Positions 1 through 7,076 of a DNA stretch of 15,410 nt are shown one piece after another. Every line of letters starts with the position of its first letter. Position 1 is the stretch's first letter. A program made the position numbers and the translations under genes. The stretch covers positions 1 to 15,410 of the forward strand of contig CANQIR010000006.1 of the NCBI GenBank assembly GCA_947624095.1, read 5' to 3'. Source of the stretch: an uncultured Bacilli bacterium (GTDB taxonomy: Bacteria > Bacillota_I > Bacilli_A > RF39 > UBA660). The notes beneath the pieces were generated by a model. It was given only the letters and a program-made list of their open reading frames with translations, searched no databases and was not told where the DNA came from.

Positions 1-611
1 CTTGGAATTCAAGTGGGAGTAATAATTGGAGTACAGCAACATTACAGACGGCATTAAATGGCGATTATTATAATAGATCTAATAGTTATTCATCTAATGG
101 CTTAAATACAACTGCCCAAAGTATGGTAGCGAACGTAGTGTGGACATTAGGAGGAACAGCAAATTACAATTCAGCAAGTAATGGACTAGCAAGTCATTTC
201 TATGGATATGAAAGAGGAGATACAGTATATTCTGGAAATCCAAAGGCCTTTGTAGGCCACGTCGGACTTATGTTCCCAAGTGATTATGGCTATGCCACCG
301 GAGGTGGAACTACATATAACAGAACAGCTTGTTTAGCAAAAGAAATGTATAGCTGGGATAGCGGTAGTTATAAAACAGATTGTGCAAGAGGAAGTTGGTT
401 ATATAATTCTAGTAATATACAATGGACTTTGTCTCCTCGTTCCGATGTCTCCAACCTTGTGTTCAGTGTGCTCGGCAACGGCTATGTCAGCGACGGCAGC
501 GCTTCCGGTGCGCGTGGGGTCCGGCCGGTCGTTTATCTGAAATCGAGTGTACAGATTGCAGAAGATGGAATGGATGGATCTAGTGGTAAACCTTATAATT
601 TGAGTTTATAA
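1..611 (+). CDS. 3' part of a large surface-type protein with a probable hypervariable C-terminal domain
   Basis: The reading frame is open from the left edge (first whole codon at 3) to the TAA at 609-611, giving 202 visible residues; the start lies outside the window. The fragment is rich in Asn, Ser, Tyr and Gly, has no transmembrane segment or sorting signal, and ends in a short tail after the motif GVRPVVYLKS. Conserved-looking blocks are GLMFPSDYGYATGGG (about residues 89-103), LYNSSNIQWTLSP, and the GVRP block (about 172-175). I recognise this as the C-terminal part of a repeated gut-Firmicutes protein family, similar to DUF6273-like or C-type-lectin-like target domains; the exact family is from memory. 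Codons 144-172 have a base composition quite unlike the rest (see the separate entry). The protein is probably exported and used for binding, but no function can be shown here. Confidence 0.75.
   Translation, partial: WNSSGSNNWSTATLQTALNGDYYNRSNSYSSNGLNTTAQSMVANVVWTLGGTANYNSASNGLASHFYGYERGDTVYSGNPKAFVGHVGLMFPSDYGYATGGGTTYNRTACLAKEMYSWDSGSYKTDCARGSWLYNSSNIQWTLSPRSDVSNLVFSVLGNGYVSDGSASGARGVRPVVYLKSSVQIAEDGMDGSSGKPYNLSL
431..545 (+). other. Candidate variable region of a diversity-generating retroelement
   Basis: By hand count 431-530 is 65% GC with 10 adenines per 100 bases, while 321-420 just upstream is 33% GC with 38 adenines. In the 28 codons from 432 to 515, 25 end in C or T and the other three (GTG, GTG, GCG) contain no adenine. 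That is what is left when AAY codons of a template are randomised at their adenines while adenine-free codons stay fixed. The patch lies near the C-terminus and ends in an adenine-poor GVRP block containing the palindrome CCGGCCGG (521-528), the place where a mutagenic-homology end would be expected. No template repeat and no reverse transcriptase occur in this window, so the assignment is inference. A recent recombination tract from a GC-rich donor is the main alternative. Confidence 0.5.
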
Positions 612-615
612 AGAT

Positions 616-644
616 AAAACGTGAGGAATTATTTCTCACGTTTT
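616..644. terminator. Bidirectional rho-independent terminator
   Basis: A perfect 10-bp inverted repeat AAAACGTGAG / CTCACGTTTT (616-625 and 635-644) with a 9-nt loop lies between two convergent genes. A-runs on one side and T-runs on the other let it work in both directions. The stop codon of the minus-strand repressor gene lies in the loop. Confidence 0.75.
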
Positions 645-961
645 CTTATAGCTTCACTGTACCAGATTACATCATCTTTTTTGGATTCATTTAACATAAT
701 GAAGTTGTTTAGAATCTTATAAGTTTTAGGATTTAGAGTCTTAATATTTAGATCTTGGATTGGAGTATCATTTTCGGTACGACCGAGTAAATAATCAATA
801 GAAGTATTAAGGTAATCAGCTAGTTTAATTAAAGTATCTGTATTGGGATAAGATTTACCCGATTCATAAGCACTAATTGACTCTTGTTTGATGTCAAGGT
901 CAGTAGCTAATTTTGATTGAGTTATATTTCTTTTTTGACGAATTAGTTTAAGATTTTTCAA
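629..961 (-). CDS. Xre/Cro-family HTH transcriptional regulator
   Basis: This 110-residue protein has an N-terminal HTH_3 domain (about residues 4-60) with the pattern LIRQKRNITQSKLA, a recognition-helix region IKQESISAYESGKSYP, and the tail ADYLNTSIDYLLGRTE typical of phage-like and chromosomal Xre repressors. The remaining 45 residues are a short helical tail with no recognisable domain. The start is a TTG at 961, chosen because a strong GAGGTG ribosome binding site lies five bases upstream and the sequence begins MKNLKLIRQKR as in the family. It has its own promoter and is divergent from the radical SAM gene, so it may regulate itself and that gene. The target is unknown. No other phage genes are visible nearby. 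Confidence 0.88.
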   Translation of the reverse strand: MKNLKLIRQKRNITQSKLATDLDIKQESISAYESGKSYPNTDTLIKLADYLNTSIDYLLGRTENDTPIQDLNIKTLNPKTYKILNNFIMLNESKKDDVIWYSEAIRKREK

Positions 962-992
962 GGTATCACCTCACTATACAATTTATAATTAT

Positions 993-1021
993 ATTATAAT
1001 ATAATAAAAAATAATTTGCAA
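993..1021 (-). promoter_or_regulatory. Promoter of the Xre regulator gene
   Basis: Reading the minus strand, TTGCAA (1021-1016) and TATAAT (998-993) are separated by 17 bases, a near-consensus housekeeping promoter. The transcript would start about 25-30 bases upstream of the TTG start codon. Confidence 0.6.
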
Positions 1022-1037
1022 CTATGTAAAGTTTAGA

Positions 1038-1066
1038 TTGATATAAGAACATATGTATGGTATTAT
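1038..1066 (+). promoter_or_regulatory. Promoter of the radical SAM gene
   Basis: TTGATA (1038-1043), 17-base spacer, TATTAT (1061-1066). The expected transcription start at about 1072-1075 leaves a 5' leader of only about ten bases, just enough for the weak ribosome binding site GGTGAG (1073-1078) before the ATG at 1084. The spacer holds GAACATATGTAT (1047-1058), a possible operator. Confidence 0.6.
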
Positions 1067-1083
1067 ATTAATGGTGAGTCGAA

Positions 1084-1890
1084 ATGGACTTTAAGAAAAT
1101 ATATATAGAAGTAACTAATGTATGTAATTTAAATTGTGAATTTTGTATTGGTAATAAAAGAGAGAAAAGATTTATAGAAATGGATGATTTTAAAATAATA
1201 CTTAATAAGATACAGGGATTTACTAAATATATTTATTTACATATAATGGGAGAACCTTTATTACATCCAATGATTAATGAATTAATTGATGAAGCAGCAC
1301 AGTCTTATTTTGTAAATATTACTACTAATGGTTATTTTATAGAAAAAATTAAGAAGAATAAAAATATTAGACAAGTAAATATATCGTTACATGATTTTGA
1401 TATAAAAGTGGGGAAGAGTTTAGATGAATATTTAGATAGTATCTTGATAACTAGTGGTGAGTTAGTAAAAAATGGGACGATTGTATCTTATCGAATGTGG
1501 ACAAGAAGTAAGTATTTGGATAAGATAATTCAGAAATTGAATGAGCATTATGGAACAAGAATAGATGGAGAGATATCTACTAAGTTAAGTGATAAAGTAT
1601 TTTATGAGGTAGAGAATGAGTTTATATGGCCTTCTTTAGAAAATAATTATTATAATGAAGATGGTACTTGTTATGGAACTAGACATCATATGGGAATATT
1701 AGTTGATGGAACAGTAATACCTTGTTGTTTAGATAGTGCGGGGACGATTAATTTGGGGAATATTTACAAAAGGGAATTTAGTGATATAATAATGAGCGAT
1801 AAATTTAAAAAAATGCAAGAAGGATTTTTAAATAATAAGAAAATAGAAGAATTATGTAAGCATTGTAATTTTTGTGATTCGAGAAGATGA
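1084..1890 (+). CDS. Radical SAM protein with C-terminal SPASM-like cysteine cluster
   Basis: The 268-residue product carries the radical SAM signature CNLNCEFC (C14, C18, C21), which binds the 4Fe-4S cluster that cleaves S-adenosylmethionine. It also has the family's GEPLLHP motif (about 57-63) and the strand motif VNITTNGY. The C-terminal third has more cysteines: C196, C214-C215 within VIPCCLDSAG, and C258, C261, C264 near the end, an arrangement like a SPASM or twitch domain that binds auxiliary clusters. Such proteins modify peptides, proteins or small molecules; the substrate cannot be read from the sequence. No precursor-peptide-sized gene with a ribosome binding site is visible in the flanking gaps. 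It stops with TGA and is divergent from an Xre regulator. The start ATG is fixed by the promoter just upstream. No downstream gene appears co-transcribed for a related purpose. Confidence 0.87.
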   Translation: MDFKKIYIEVTNVCNLNCEFCIGNKREKRFIEMDDFKIILNKIQGFTKYIYLHIMGEPLLHPMINELIDEAAQSYFVNITTNGYFIEKIKKNKNIRQVNISLHDFDIKVGKSLDEYLDSILITSGELVKNGTIVSYRMWTRSKYLDKIIQKLNEHYGTRIDGEISTKLSDKVFYEVENEFIWPSLENNYYNEDGTCYGTRHHMGILVDGTVIPCCLDSAGTINLGNIYKREFSDIIMSDKFKKMQEGFLNNKKIEELCKHCNFCDSRR

Positions 1891-2022
1891 AAAGGGAAGT
1901 TATGGTATAAAGCTTTAAACTTAGATAAAACTAATAGATATAGAATGCCTATGGATTAATATATTTGGAAATAATAGAAATACCAAATTAAGCACGTAGA
2001 TAAATGAGGATGGTGTTAGATA

Positions 2023-4830
2023 ATGGATAAGATAGTAGTAAAGGGAGCTAGGGAAAATAATTTAAAGAATGTAGATGTGGAAATACCAAAAAATTCTTTA
2101 GTAGTTATGACTGGAGTTTCTGGGAGCGGGAAGAGTAGTTTAGCTTTTGATACAATTTATGCGGAAGGACAAAGAAGATATGTAGAGAGTTTGTCTGCTT
2201 ATGCTAGGCAGTTTCTTGGCGGGACGACTAAACCTGATGTTGATAGTATCGATGGATTAAGTCCAAGTATTAGTATAGATCAAAAGAGTACTAATAATAA
2301 TCCAAGGAGTACAGTAGGAACTGTAACAGAAATATATGATTATTTTAGACTTTTATATGCAAGAATTGGGGAACCTTATTGTCCTAATCATCATATTCCA
2401 ATTAAGAGTCAGAGTATTGAAGAAATGACTAATAAGATTTTAGAGTATCCTGAAGGGACAAGAATTGAAATTATGGCACCGGTAGTTAGAGAAGAAAAAG
2501 GTAGCCATATAGCGTTGTTGGAAGATTTAAGAAAAAAGGGATATACTAGAGCACGGGTTAATGGAGAAGTATTAGATTTAGCTAGTGATATTAAATTAGA
2601 AAAAAATAAAAAGGATACGATTGAAGTAGTTGTTGATAGAGTTGTTATTAATAGTGAAGCAAGAGGGAGAATATTTGAAGCGATAGAGAATTGTACGAAG
2701 TTAGCTGATGGAATGGTTCTTTTCAATATTCTTGGGGGAGAAGAATTATTAATGAGTGAGAATTATGCTTGTATACATTGTCATTATTCTTTACCACAGT
2801 TAGAGACGAGAATGTTTTCTTTTAATTCACCTTTTGGGGCTTGTGAAAATTGTAATGGTCTAGGATTTAAGATGAAAGTTTCAGAAGATTTATTAATTCC
2901 TAATCCGGATAAAAGTATTGCTGAAGGTGGGATAGTGGTTTTAACACCTGATCAAAATACGATGTATACTGAAGTAGAAACAGTTGCGAAAAAATATGGA
3001 ATAGATTTACAGGCACCTATTAGAGAAATTCCAAGAGAAAAACTAGATAAGATTTTATATGGTACAACAGAAGTACTTAATTTTAAGTATGTTTCTAAAA
3101 ATGGCAATGTTAGAACGAAGACAGACTTTTTTGAAGGGATAGTTAATAATTTAGAAAGAAGACAAATAGAAACGACAGCTGGCTGGATAAGAGAGTGGAT
3201 TGAAGGGTTTATGATTGAACAAGAATGTCCAGTATGTCATGGAAAGAGACTTAAAGATAATATCTTGAATGTATTTATTAATAAGAAAAGTATTTGGGAT
3301 ATGATGGATATGAGTATTGCTGATTTGTATAAGTTTATGCAAAATTTAAAGCTAAATAAGGAACAACAACAGATTAGTGAGCTTTTAATTAAAGAGATTT
3401 GTAATCGTTTGGAGTTTTTAAATAATGTTGGTTTGGGTTATTTAACATTAAGTAGAAGTGCGGGGACTTTAAGTGGTGGCGAAGCACAGAGAATTCGTTT
3501 AGCAACCCAGATTGGTAGTAAATTAACGGGAGTTTTATATGTTTTAGATGAACCAAGTATTGGACTTCATCAAAGAGATAATGAAAAATTAATTCAGTCG
3601 ATGAAGGATATGCGAGATTTAGGGAATACTTTAATTGTAGTTGAACATGATACTGATACGATGTTAGCAGCGGATTATTTAATTGATGTAGGTCCGGGAG
3701 CTGGAGTTGATGGTGGAAGAATTATGGCGGCTGGAACACCGGAAGAAGTAATGAAAAATCCAAATTCTTTAACTGGTAAATATTTAACAGGGGAGTTAAA
3801 AATTGAAGTACCAAAAAAGAGAAGAAAAGGAAACGGGAAATTTTTAGAAGTCAAGAGTGCAAGTGAGCACAACTTGAAGAAAATTAATGTTAAGTTTCCA
3901 TTGGGTAAGTTTATTTGTGTTACTGGGGTTTCTGGTAGTGGTAAGTCTACTTTAGTAAATGATATTTTATATAAAGCATTAACCAAGGAAATTTATAAAT
4001 CAAAAGTAGTAGTTGGTAAATGTAAGGAAGTAAAAGGTTTAGAAAATGTTGATAAAGTTGTACATATTACACAGGATCCGATTGGAAGAACTCCAAGAAG
4101 TAATCCGGCAACTTATGTTGGCGTGTTTGATGATATACGGGATGTTTTTGCGGAGATGAAAGAATCAAAAGCACGGGGTTATGGGAAGAATAGATTTTCT
4201 TTTAATGTAAAAGGAGGAAGATGTGAAGCTTGCTGGGGCGATGGTGTTAAACGAATCGAGATGAACTTCTTACCGGATGTTTATGTACCTTGTGAAGTAT
4301 GTAAAGGGACAAGATATAATAGAGAGACTTTGGATATTAAATTTAAAGATAAGAATATTTCAGAAGTATTACATATGCGGGTTAGTGAGGCATTGCCTTT
4401 CTTTGATAATATTCCTAAAGTAAGAAATAAGTTACAAGTAATGATGGATGTAGGTTTATCTTATATAGAACTTGGACAAAGTGCACCAACACTTAGTGGT
4501 GGTGAAGCTGGGAGAGTTAAACTAGCTAAGGAATTACAAAAGAAAGCAACTGGGAAGAGTGTATTTATCTTAGATGAACCAACTACTGGATTACATACGG
4601 ATGATATTAAAAAATTATTAATAATATTAAATAGAATAGTTGATAATGGAGATACAGTAATAGTTATTGAACATAATTTGGATGTGATTAAGGTAGCAGA
4701 TTATGTTATTGACTTAGGACCAGAAGGTGGTAATGATGGTGGAATGGTAGTGGCTACTGGAACACCGGAAGAAGTGGCAAACATTAAAGAAAGTTATACA
4801 GGTCAATTCTTAAAAGGCGTTTTGAAATAA
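2023..4830 (+). CDS. uvrA: Excinuclease ABC subunit A (UvrA)
   Basis: UvrA is the damage-sensing ATPase of nucleotide excision repair; it loads UvrB on lesions. The 935-residue product is full length for the family (about 940-960). It has two ABC modules: Walker A GVSGSGKS at 31-38 and again at about 635-642, signature LSGGE at 483-487 and 824-828, and Walker B VLDEP (507-511) and ILDEP (849-853). Zinc-binding pairs are C250/C253 with C274/C277, C402/C405, and C734/C737 with C757/C760. The second signature reads LSGGEAGR, with Gly830 where Gln is usual. The ATG at 2023 gives the canonical N-terminus MDKIVVKGARENNLKN; a moderate GAGGA/GGTG site precedes it. uvrB, often next to uvrA in Bacillota, is not in the window. 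No clear LexA box or promoter could be assigned in the 132-bp gap upstream. Confidence 0.98.
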   Translation: MDKIVVKGARENNLKNVDVEIPKNSLVVMTGVSGSGKSSLAFDTIYAEGQRRYVESLSAYARQFLGGTTKPDVDSIDGLSPSISIDQKSTNNNPRSTVGTVTEIYDYFRLLYARIGEPYCPNHHIPIKSQSIEEMTNKILEYPEGTRIEIMAPVVREEKGSHIALLEDLRKKGYTRARVNGEVLDLASDIKLEKNKKDTIEVVVDRVVINSEARGRIFEAIENCTKLADGMVLFNILGGEELLMSENYACIHCHYSLPQLETRMFSFNSPFGACENCNGLGFKMKVSEDLLIPNPDKSIAEGGIVVLTPDQNTMYTEVETVAKKYGIDLQAPIREIPREKLDKILYGTTEVLNFKYVSKNGNVRTKTDFFEGIVNNLERRQIETTAGWIREWIEGFMIEQECPVCHGKRLKDNILNVFINKKSIWDMMDMSIADLYKFMQNLKLNKEQQQISELLIKEICNRLEFLNNVGLGYLTLSRSAGTLSGGEAQRIRLATQIGSKLTGVLYVLDEPSIGLHQRDNEKLIQSMKDMRDLGNTLIVVEHDTDTMLAADYLIDVGPGAGVDGGRIMAAGTPEEVMKNPNSLTGKYLTGELKIEVPKKRRKGNGKFLEVKSASEHNLKKINVKFPLGKFICVTGVSGSGKSTLVNDILYKALTKEIYKSKVVVGKCKEVKGLENVDKVVHITQDPIGRTPRSNPATYVGVFDDIRDVFAEMKESKARGYGKNRFSFNVKGGRCEACWGDGVKRIEMNFLPDVYVPCEVCKGTRYNRETLDIKFKDKNISEVLHMRVSEALPFFDNIPKVRNKLQVMMDVGLSYIELGQSAPTLSGGEAGRVKLAKELQKKATGKSVFILDEPTTGLHTDDIKKLLIILNRIVDNGDTVIVIEHNLDVIKVADYVIDLGPEGGNDGGMVVATGTPEEVANIKESYTGQFLKGVLK

Positions 4831-4853
4831 GCTAGGTTTAAAACTAGTTTTTT
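4829..4853 (+). terminator. Terminator after uvrA
   Basis: A short imperfect hairpin (AAGCTAG pairing with CTAGTTT, one G-U pair, 8-nt loop) begins at the uvrA stop codon and runs into a T-run. It is weak but well placed. Confidence 0.5.
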
Positions 4854-4887
4854 TCTTGACAGCTTTATTTACTTAAAAAAAATTATT

Positions 4888-4896
4888 TGATATAAT
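4888..4896 (+). promoter_or_regulatory. Extended -10 promoter of lgt-trxB
   Basis: TGATATAAT is an extended -10 element 27 bases upstream of the lgt ATG. No good -35 lies at the proper distance; a TTGACA at 4856-4861 is 29 bases away and too far to pair with it. The transcript would carry the AAGGAGA ribosome binding site (4909-4915). Confidence 0.55.
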
Positions 4897-4922
4897 TTCT
4901 TTGATACTAAGGAGATGATTTA

Positions 4923-5738
4923 ATGAGTGATGTAGCTTTTACAATAGGTAATATTCATGTAATGTGGTATTCAATATTTATTATGGTAGGGGTTATATTT
5001 GGTATATGGTTAGCTACGAAAGAGGGTAAGAAGTTTAAAATACCAGGAGATTTTATGTTCAATTTATGTTTTTGGACAATTATTATGGGATTTATTGGAG
5101 CTAGATTATATTATGTAGTATTTAATATAGAATTATATCAAGATAATTGGTTAGATATTTTTAAAGTTTGGAAGGGCGGTTTAGCAATTCACGGAGGAAT
5201 ACTCTTTGGTTTTGTAACAGCTTTATTATATTGTCGAAGATATAATGCTAATTTTTGGCGAATTACAGATATTTTAGTTGTTCCTTTAATACTTGGACAA
5301 GCAATTGGTAGATGGGGGAATTTCTTTAATCAGGAAGCGCACGGAGCAGTTACTACTTTGGCAGAATTACAAAGTAATCCTTTATTACCAAAGTTTGTAA
5401 TTGAGGGAATGCAAATAGATGGATTATATTATGTACCAACTTTCTATTATGAGTCATTATGGTGTTTAGCTGGATTTTTGTTATTATTAATTGTGAGAAG
5501 ATTAAAGGTTACTAAAGTTGGTCAGTTAACGGCAATATATGCAATGTGGTATGGTGTAGGTAGATTCTTTATCGAAGCAAGTAGAACTGATAGTTTAATG
5601 TTTGGGGGATTTAAAGTTGCACAAATAGTTTCAGTTGGTTTATTTGTAGTTGGTTTGCTTTCATTTATGATTTTGAGTCGAAAAGGACGATTTGAAGGTA
5701 GATATAATGAAATTGATAATGAGAAGGTAAGGTTTTAA
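4923..5738 (+). CDS. lgt: Prolipoprotein diacylglyceryl transferase
   Basis: Lgt transfers diacylglycerol from phosphatidylglycerol to the lipobox cysteine of prelipoproteins in the cytoplasmic membrane, the first step of lipoprotein maturation. The 271-residue product shows the family's succession of hydrophobic helices and its conserved blocks: GGLAIHGGILFG, the hallmark GRWGNFFNQEAHG, YVPTFYYESLW, and GRFFIEASRTDSLM near the C-terminus. The length is normal. The start ATG at 4923 follows a good AAGGAGA site by seven bases. trxB starts one base after the stop codon, so the two form an operon under the extended -10 promoter. In Bacillus subtilis lgt is near hprK and trxB in a larger cluster; a reduced version of that neighbourhood is seen here. 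Confidence 0.97.
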   Translation: MSDVAFTIGNIHVMWYSIFIMVGVIFGIWLATKEGKKFKIPGDFMFNLCFWTIIMGFIGARLYYVVFNIELYQDNWLDIFKVWKGGLAIHGGILFGFVTALLYCRRYNANFWRITDILVVPLILGQAIGRWGNFFNQEAHGAVTTLAELQSNPLLPKFVIEGMQIDGLYYVPTFYYESLWCLAGFLLLLIVRRLKVTKVGQLTAIYAMWYGVGRFFIEASRTDSLMFGGFKVAQIVSVGLFVVGLLSFMILSRKGRFEGRYNEIDNEKVRF

Positions 5739-5739
5739 A

Positions 5740-6636
5740 ATGATATATGATTTAATTATAGTGGGACTTGGTCCAGCAGGAGTAGGAGCAGCAATATATG
5801 CTAAAAGAAGTGGACTTAATGTATTGTGTTTAGAAGCAGAAGCACCAGGGGGGTTATTAAATAAGATTAATACAGTAGATAATTACTTAGGATTTCCGCA
5901 TACTACTGGTCCAGAATTAGCGGTTCAATTATTTCAACAAATTACAAAATTAGAAATACCTTATAAGATTAAGAAGGTTACTGAAATTGAAGCAGGTGAA
6001 ATAAAAAAAGTACATTGTGATGATGAAGTATTTGAAGCTAAATATATTATTGTAGCTTCTGGAAGAAAAGCTAGAAAGTTAGGACTTAAGAATGAAGCTA
6101 ATCTAGTTAATAAAGGAATTAGTTATTGTGCGATATGTGATGCAGCATTATATAAAGGAAAAGATGTAGCAGTAGTAGGTGGGGGAAATTCAGCAATTGA
6201 AGAAGCTATATATATTGCTAAACTTGTTAATAAAGTTTATCTTATTCACAGAAGAGATGAATTTAGAGCTGATGAAAAGTTAGTTAATGATTTAAAGGCG
6301 TTACCTAATGTAGAAATATTATATAATTCTAATGTTACGGAATTAATTGGAGAAGATAAGTTAGAAGGAATTATTGTTAATGGAGATAAAAAGTTAGATG
6401 TAGCTTGTTTATTTACTTATGTTGGGTATGAACCAGAGGGTGATTTCTTAAGTGAACTAGGTATAACCGATGAAAAAGGATATATCATAGTAGATGAAAA
6501 TTATCAATCAAAAGCTGATGGAATATATGCAGCGGGGGATGCAATATTAAAGAAAGTATATCAAATAGTTACAGCAGCTAGTGAAGGAGCAGTAGCGGCA
6601 TTAGAGGTTGTTAGAAGAGTAAAAAATAATAAATAG
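5740..6636 (+). CDS. trxB: Thioredoxin reductase (TrxB family)
   Basis: This FAD-dependent disulfide reductase passes electrons from NADPH to thioredoxin in the cytosol. The 298 residues contain the FAD Rossmann motif GLGPAGVGAAIYA (9-21), the redox CxxC as CAICD (C130, C133), the nucleotide-binding GGGNSA (147-152), the NADPH phosphate-binding motif HRRDEFRA (170-177), and the C-terminal FAD-contacting block beginning GDAILKK and followed by QIVTAASEGAVAA. It is slightly shorter than the usual 310-320 residues but lacks no motif. The presence of HRRxxxR favours NADPH over the ferredoxin-linked type. It is translationally coupled to lgt with a one-base gap, and is followed by a hairpin terminator. 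A less specific member of the family is the main alternative. Confidence 0.93.
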   Translation: MIYDLIIVGLGPAGVGAAIYAKRSGLNVLCLEAEAPGGLLNKINTVDNYLGFPHTTGPELAVQLFQQITKLEIPYKIKKVTEIEAGEIKKVHCDDEVFEAKYIIVASGRKARKLGLKNEANLVNKGISYCAICDAALYKGKDVAVVGGGNSAIEEAIYIAKLVNKVYLIHRRDEFRADEKLVNDLKALPNVEILYNSNVTELIGEDKLEGIIVNGDKKLDVACLFTYVGYEPEGDFLSELGITDEKGYIIVDENYQSKADGIYAAGDAILKKVYQIVTAASEGAVAALEVVRRVKNNK

Positions 6637-6639
6637 GGT

Positions 6640-6663
6640 AAGGCTTCCGAAAGGAGGCTTTTA
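6640..6663 (+). terminator. Terminator after trxB
   Basis: A 9-bp stem (6640-6648 with 6653-6661, two G-U pairs) is capped by a GAAA tetraloop and followed by a short T-run. It lies four bases past the trxB stop. Confidence 0.65.
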
Positions 6664-6666
6664 TAT

Positions 6667-6696
6667 TTGGACTTTTTGTTGGTTTTATGATAATAT
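6667..6696 (+). promoter_or_regulatory. Promoter of the mrnC-rlmB-sigH operon
   Basis: TTGGAC (6667-6672), 18-base spacer, extended -10 TGATAATAT with TAATAT at 6691-6696. Expected transcription start is near 6703, which rules out the upstream ATG at 6687 as the mrnC start. Confidence 0.55.
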
Positions 6697-6713
6697 TTTG
6701 GTTGGTGGGAATT

Positions 6714-7076
6714 ATGAAGAATGCACTAACTATGGCATATATAGGGGATGCTGTATATGAAGTTTATGTAAGAGAACATTTAATTAACTTAGGGATTGTG
6801 AAAGTTAATGAGTTACAAAAGAGAAGTTTGGATTATGTTAGTGCGAAAAGTCAAAGAAAGCATTTGGAGTATTTGATAGAACATAATTTATTAACGGATG
6901 AGGAAATTGAAATATGTAAATGGGGTAGAAATGCTCACGGTGGGAAAAGTAAAAGTACAGATATTGTAACTTATAGAATAGCTACGGGATTTGAAGCATT
7001 AATTGGTTGTTTATATTTTGATAAGAAAATTAATAGGATAGAGGAAATAATGAAGGAGGTTTGGAAGCATCAATGA
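6714..7076 (+). CDS. mrnC: Mini-ribonuclease 3
   Basis: Mini-III is a dimeric RNase III-like enzyme without a dsRNA-binding domain; in Bacillus it trims 23S rRNA precursor ends. The 120-residue product shows the catalytic block AYIGDAVYEVYVREHL (Asp12), the conserved WGRNAHGG (about 70-77), and FEALIG with Glu94, the second metal-binding acid. I start it at the ATG at 6714: a GGTGGG ribosome binding site lies seven bases upstream, the family N-terminus reads xxALAYIGDA, and an upstream ATG at 6687 lies within the promoter. Its stop overlaps the rlmB start as ATGA, indicating translational coupling. The order mrnC-rlmB-sigH matches Bacillus, where cysS precedes mrnC; cysS is absent here. Confidence 0.94.
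   Translation: MKNALTMAYIGDAVYEVYVREHLINLGIVKVNELQKRSLDYVSAKSQRKHLEYLIEHNLLTDEEIEICKWGRNAHGGKSKSTDIVTYRIATGFEALIGCLYFDKKINRIEEIMKEVWKHQ

Noticed and set aside
1891..2022. Possible precursor peptide gene after the radical SAM gene
   Set aside because: The ATG-initiated frames in this gap run only a few codons and none has a convincing ribosome binding site.
2409..3986. Three minus-strand open frames (2409-2726, 3151-3342, 3675-3986) opposite uvrA
   Set aside because: They lie wholly within uvrA, have no ribosome binding sites worth noting, and encode low-complexity Ser/Leu/Ile-rich sequence typical of antisense reading of AT-rich genes.
4856..4896. TTGACA at 4856 as the -35 of the lgt promoter
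   Set aside because: The distance to the TATAAT at 4891 is 29 bases, far beyond a workable spacer.
6687..6713. Upstream ATG start for mrnC
   Set aside because: It lies inside the likely promoter, lacks a ribosome binding site and adds hydrophobic residues not seen in the family.
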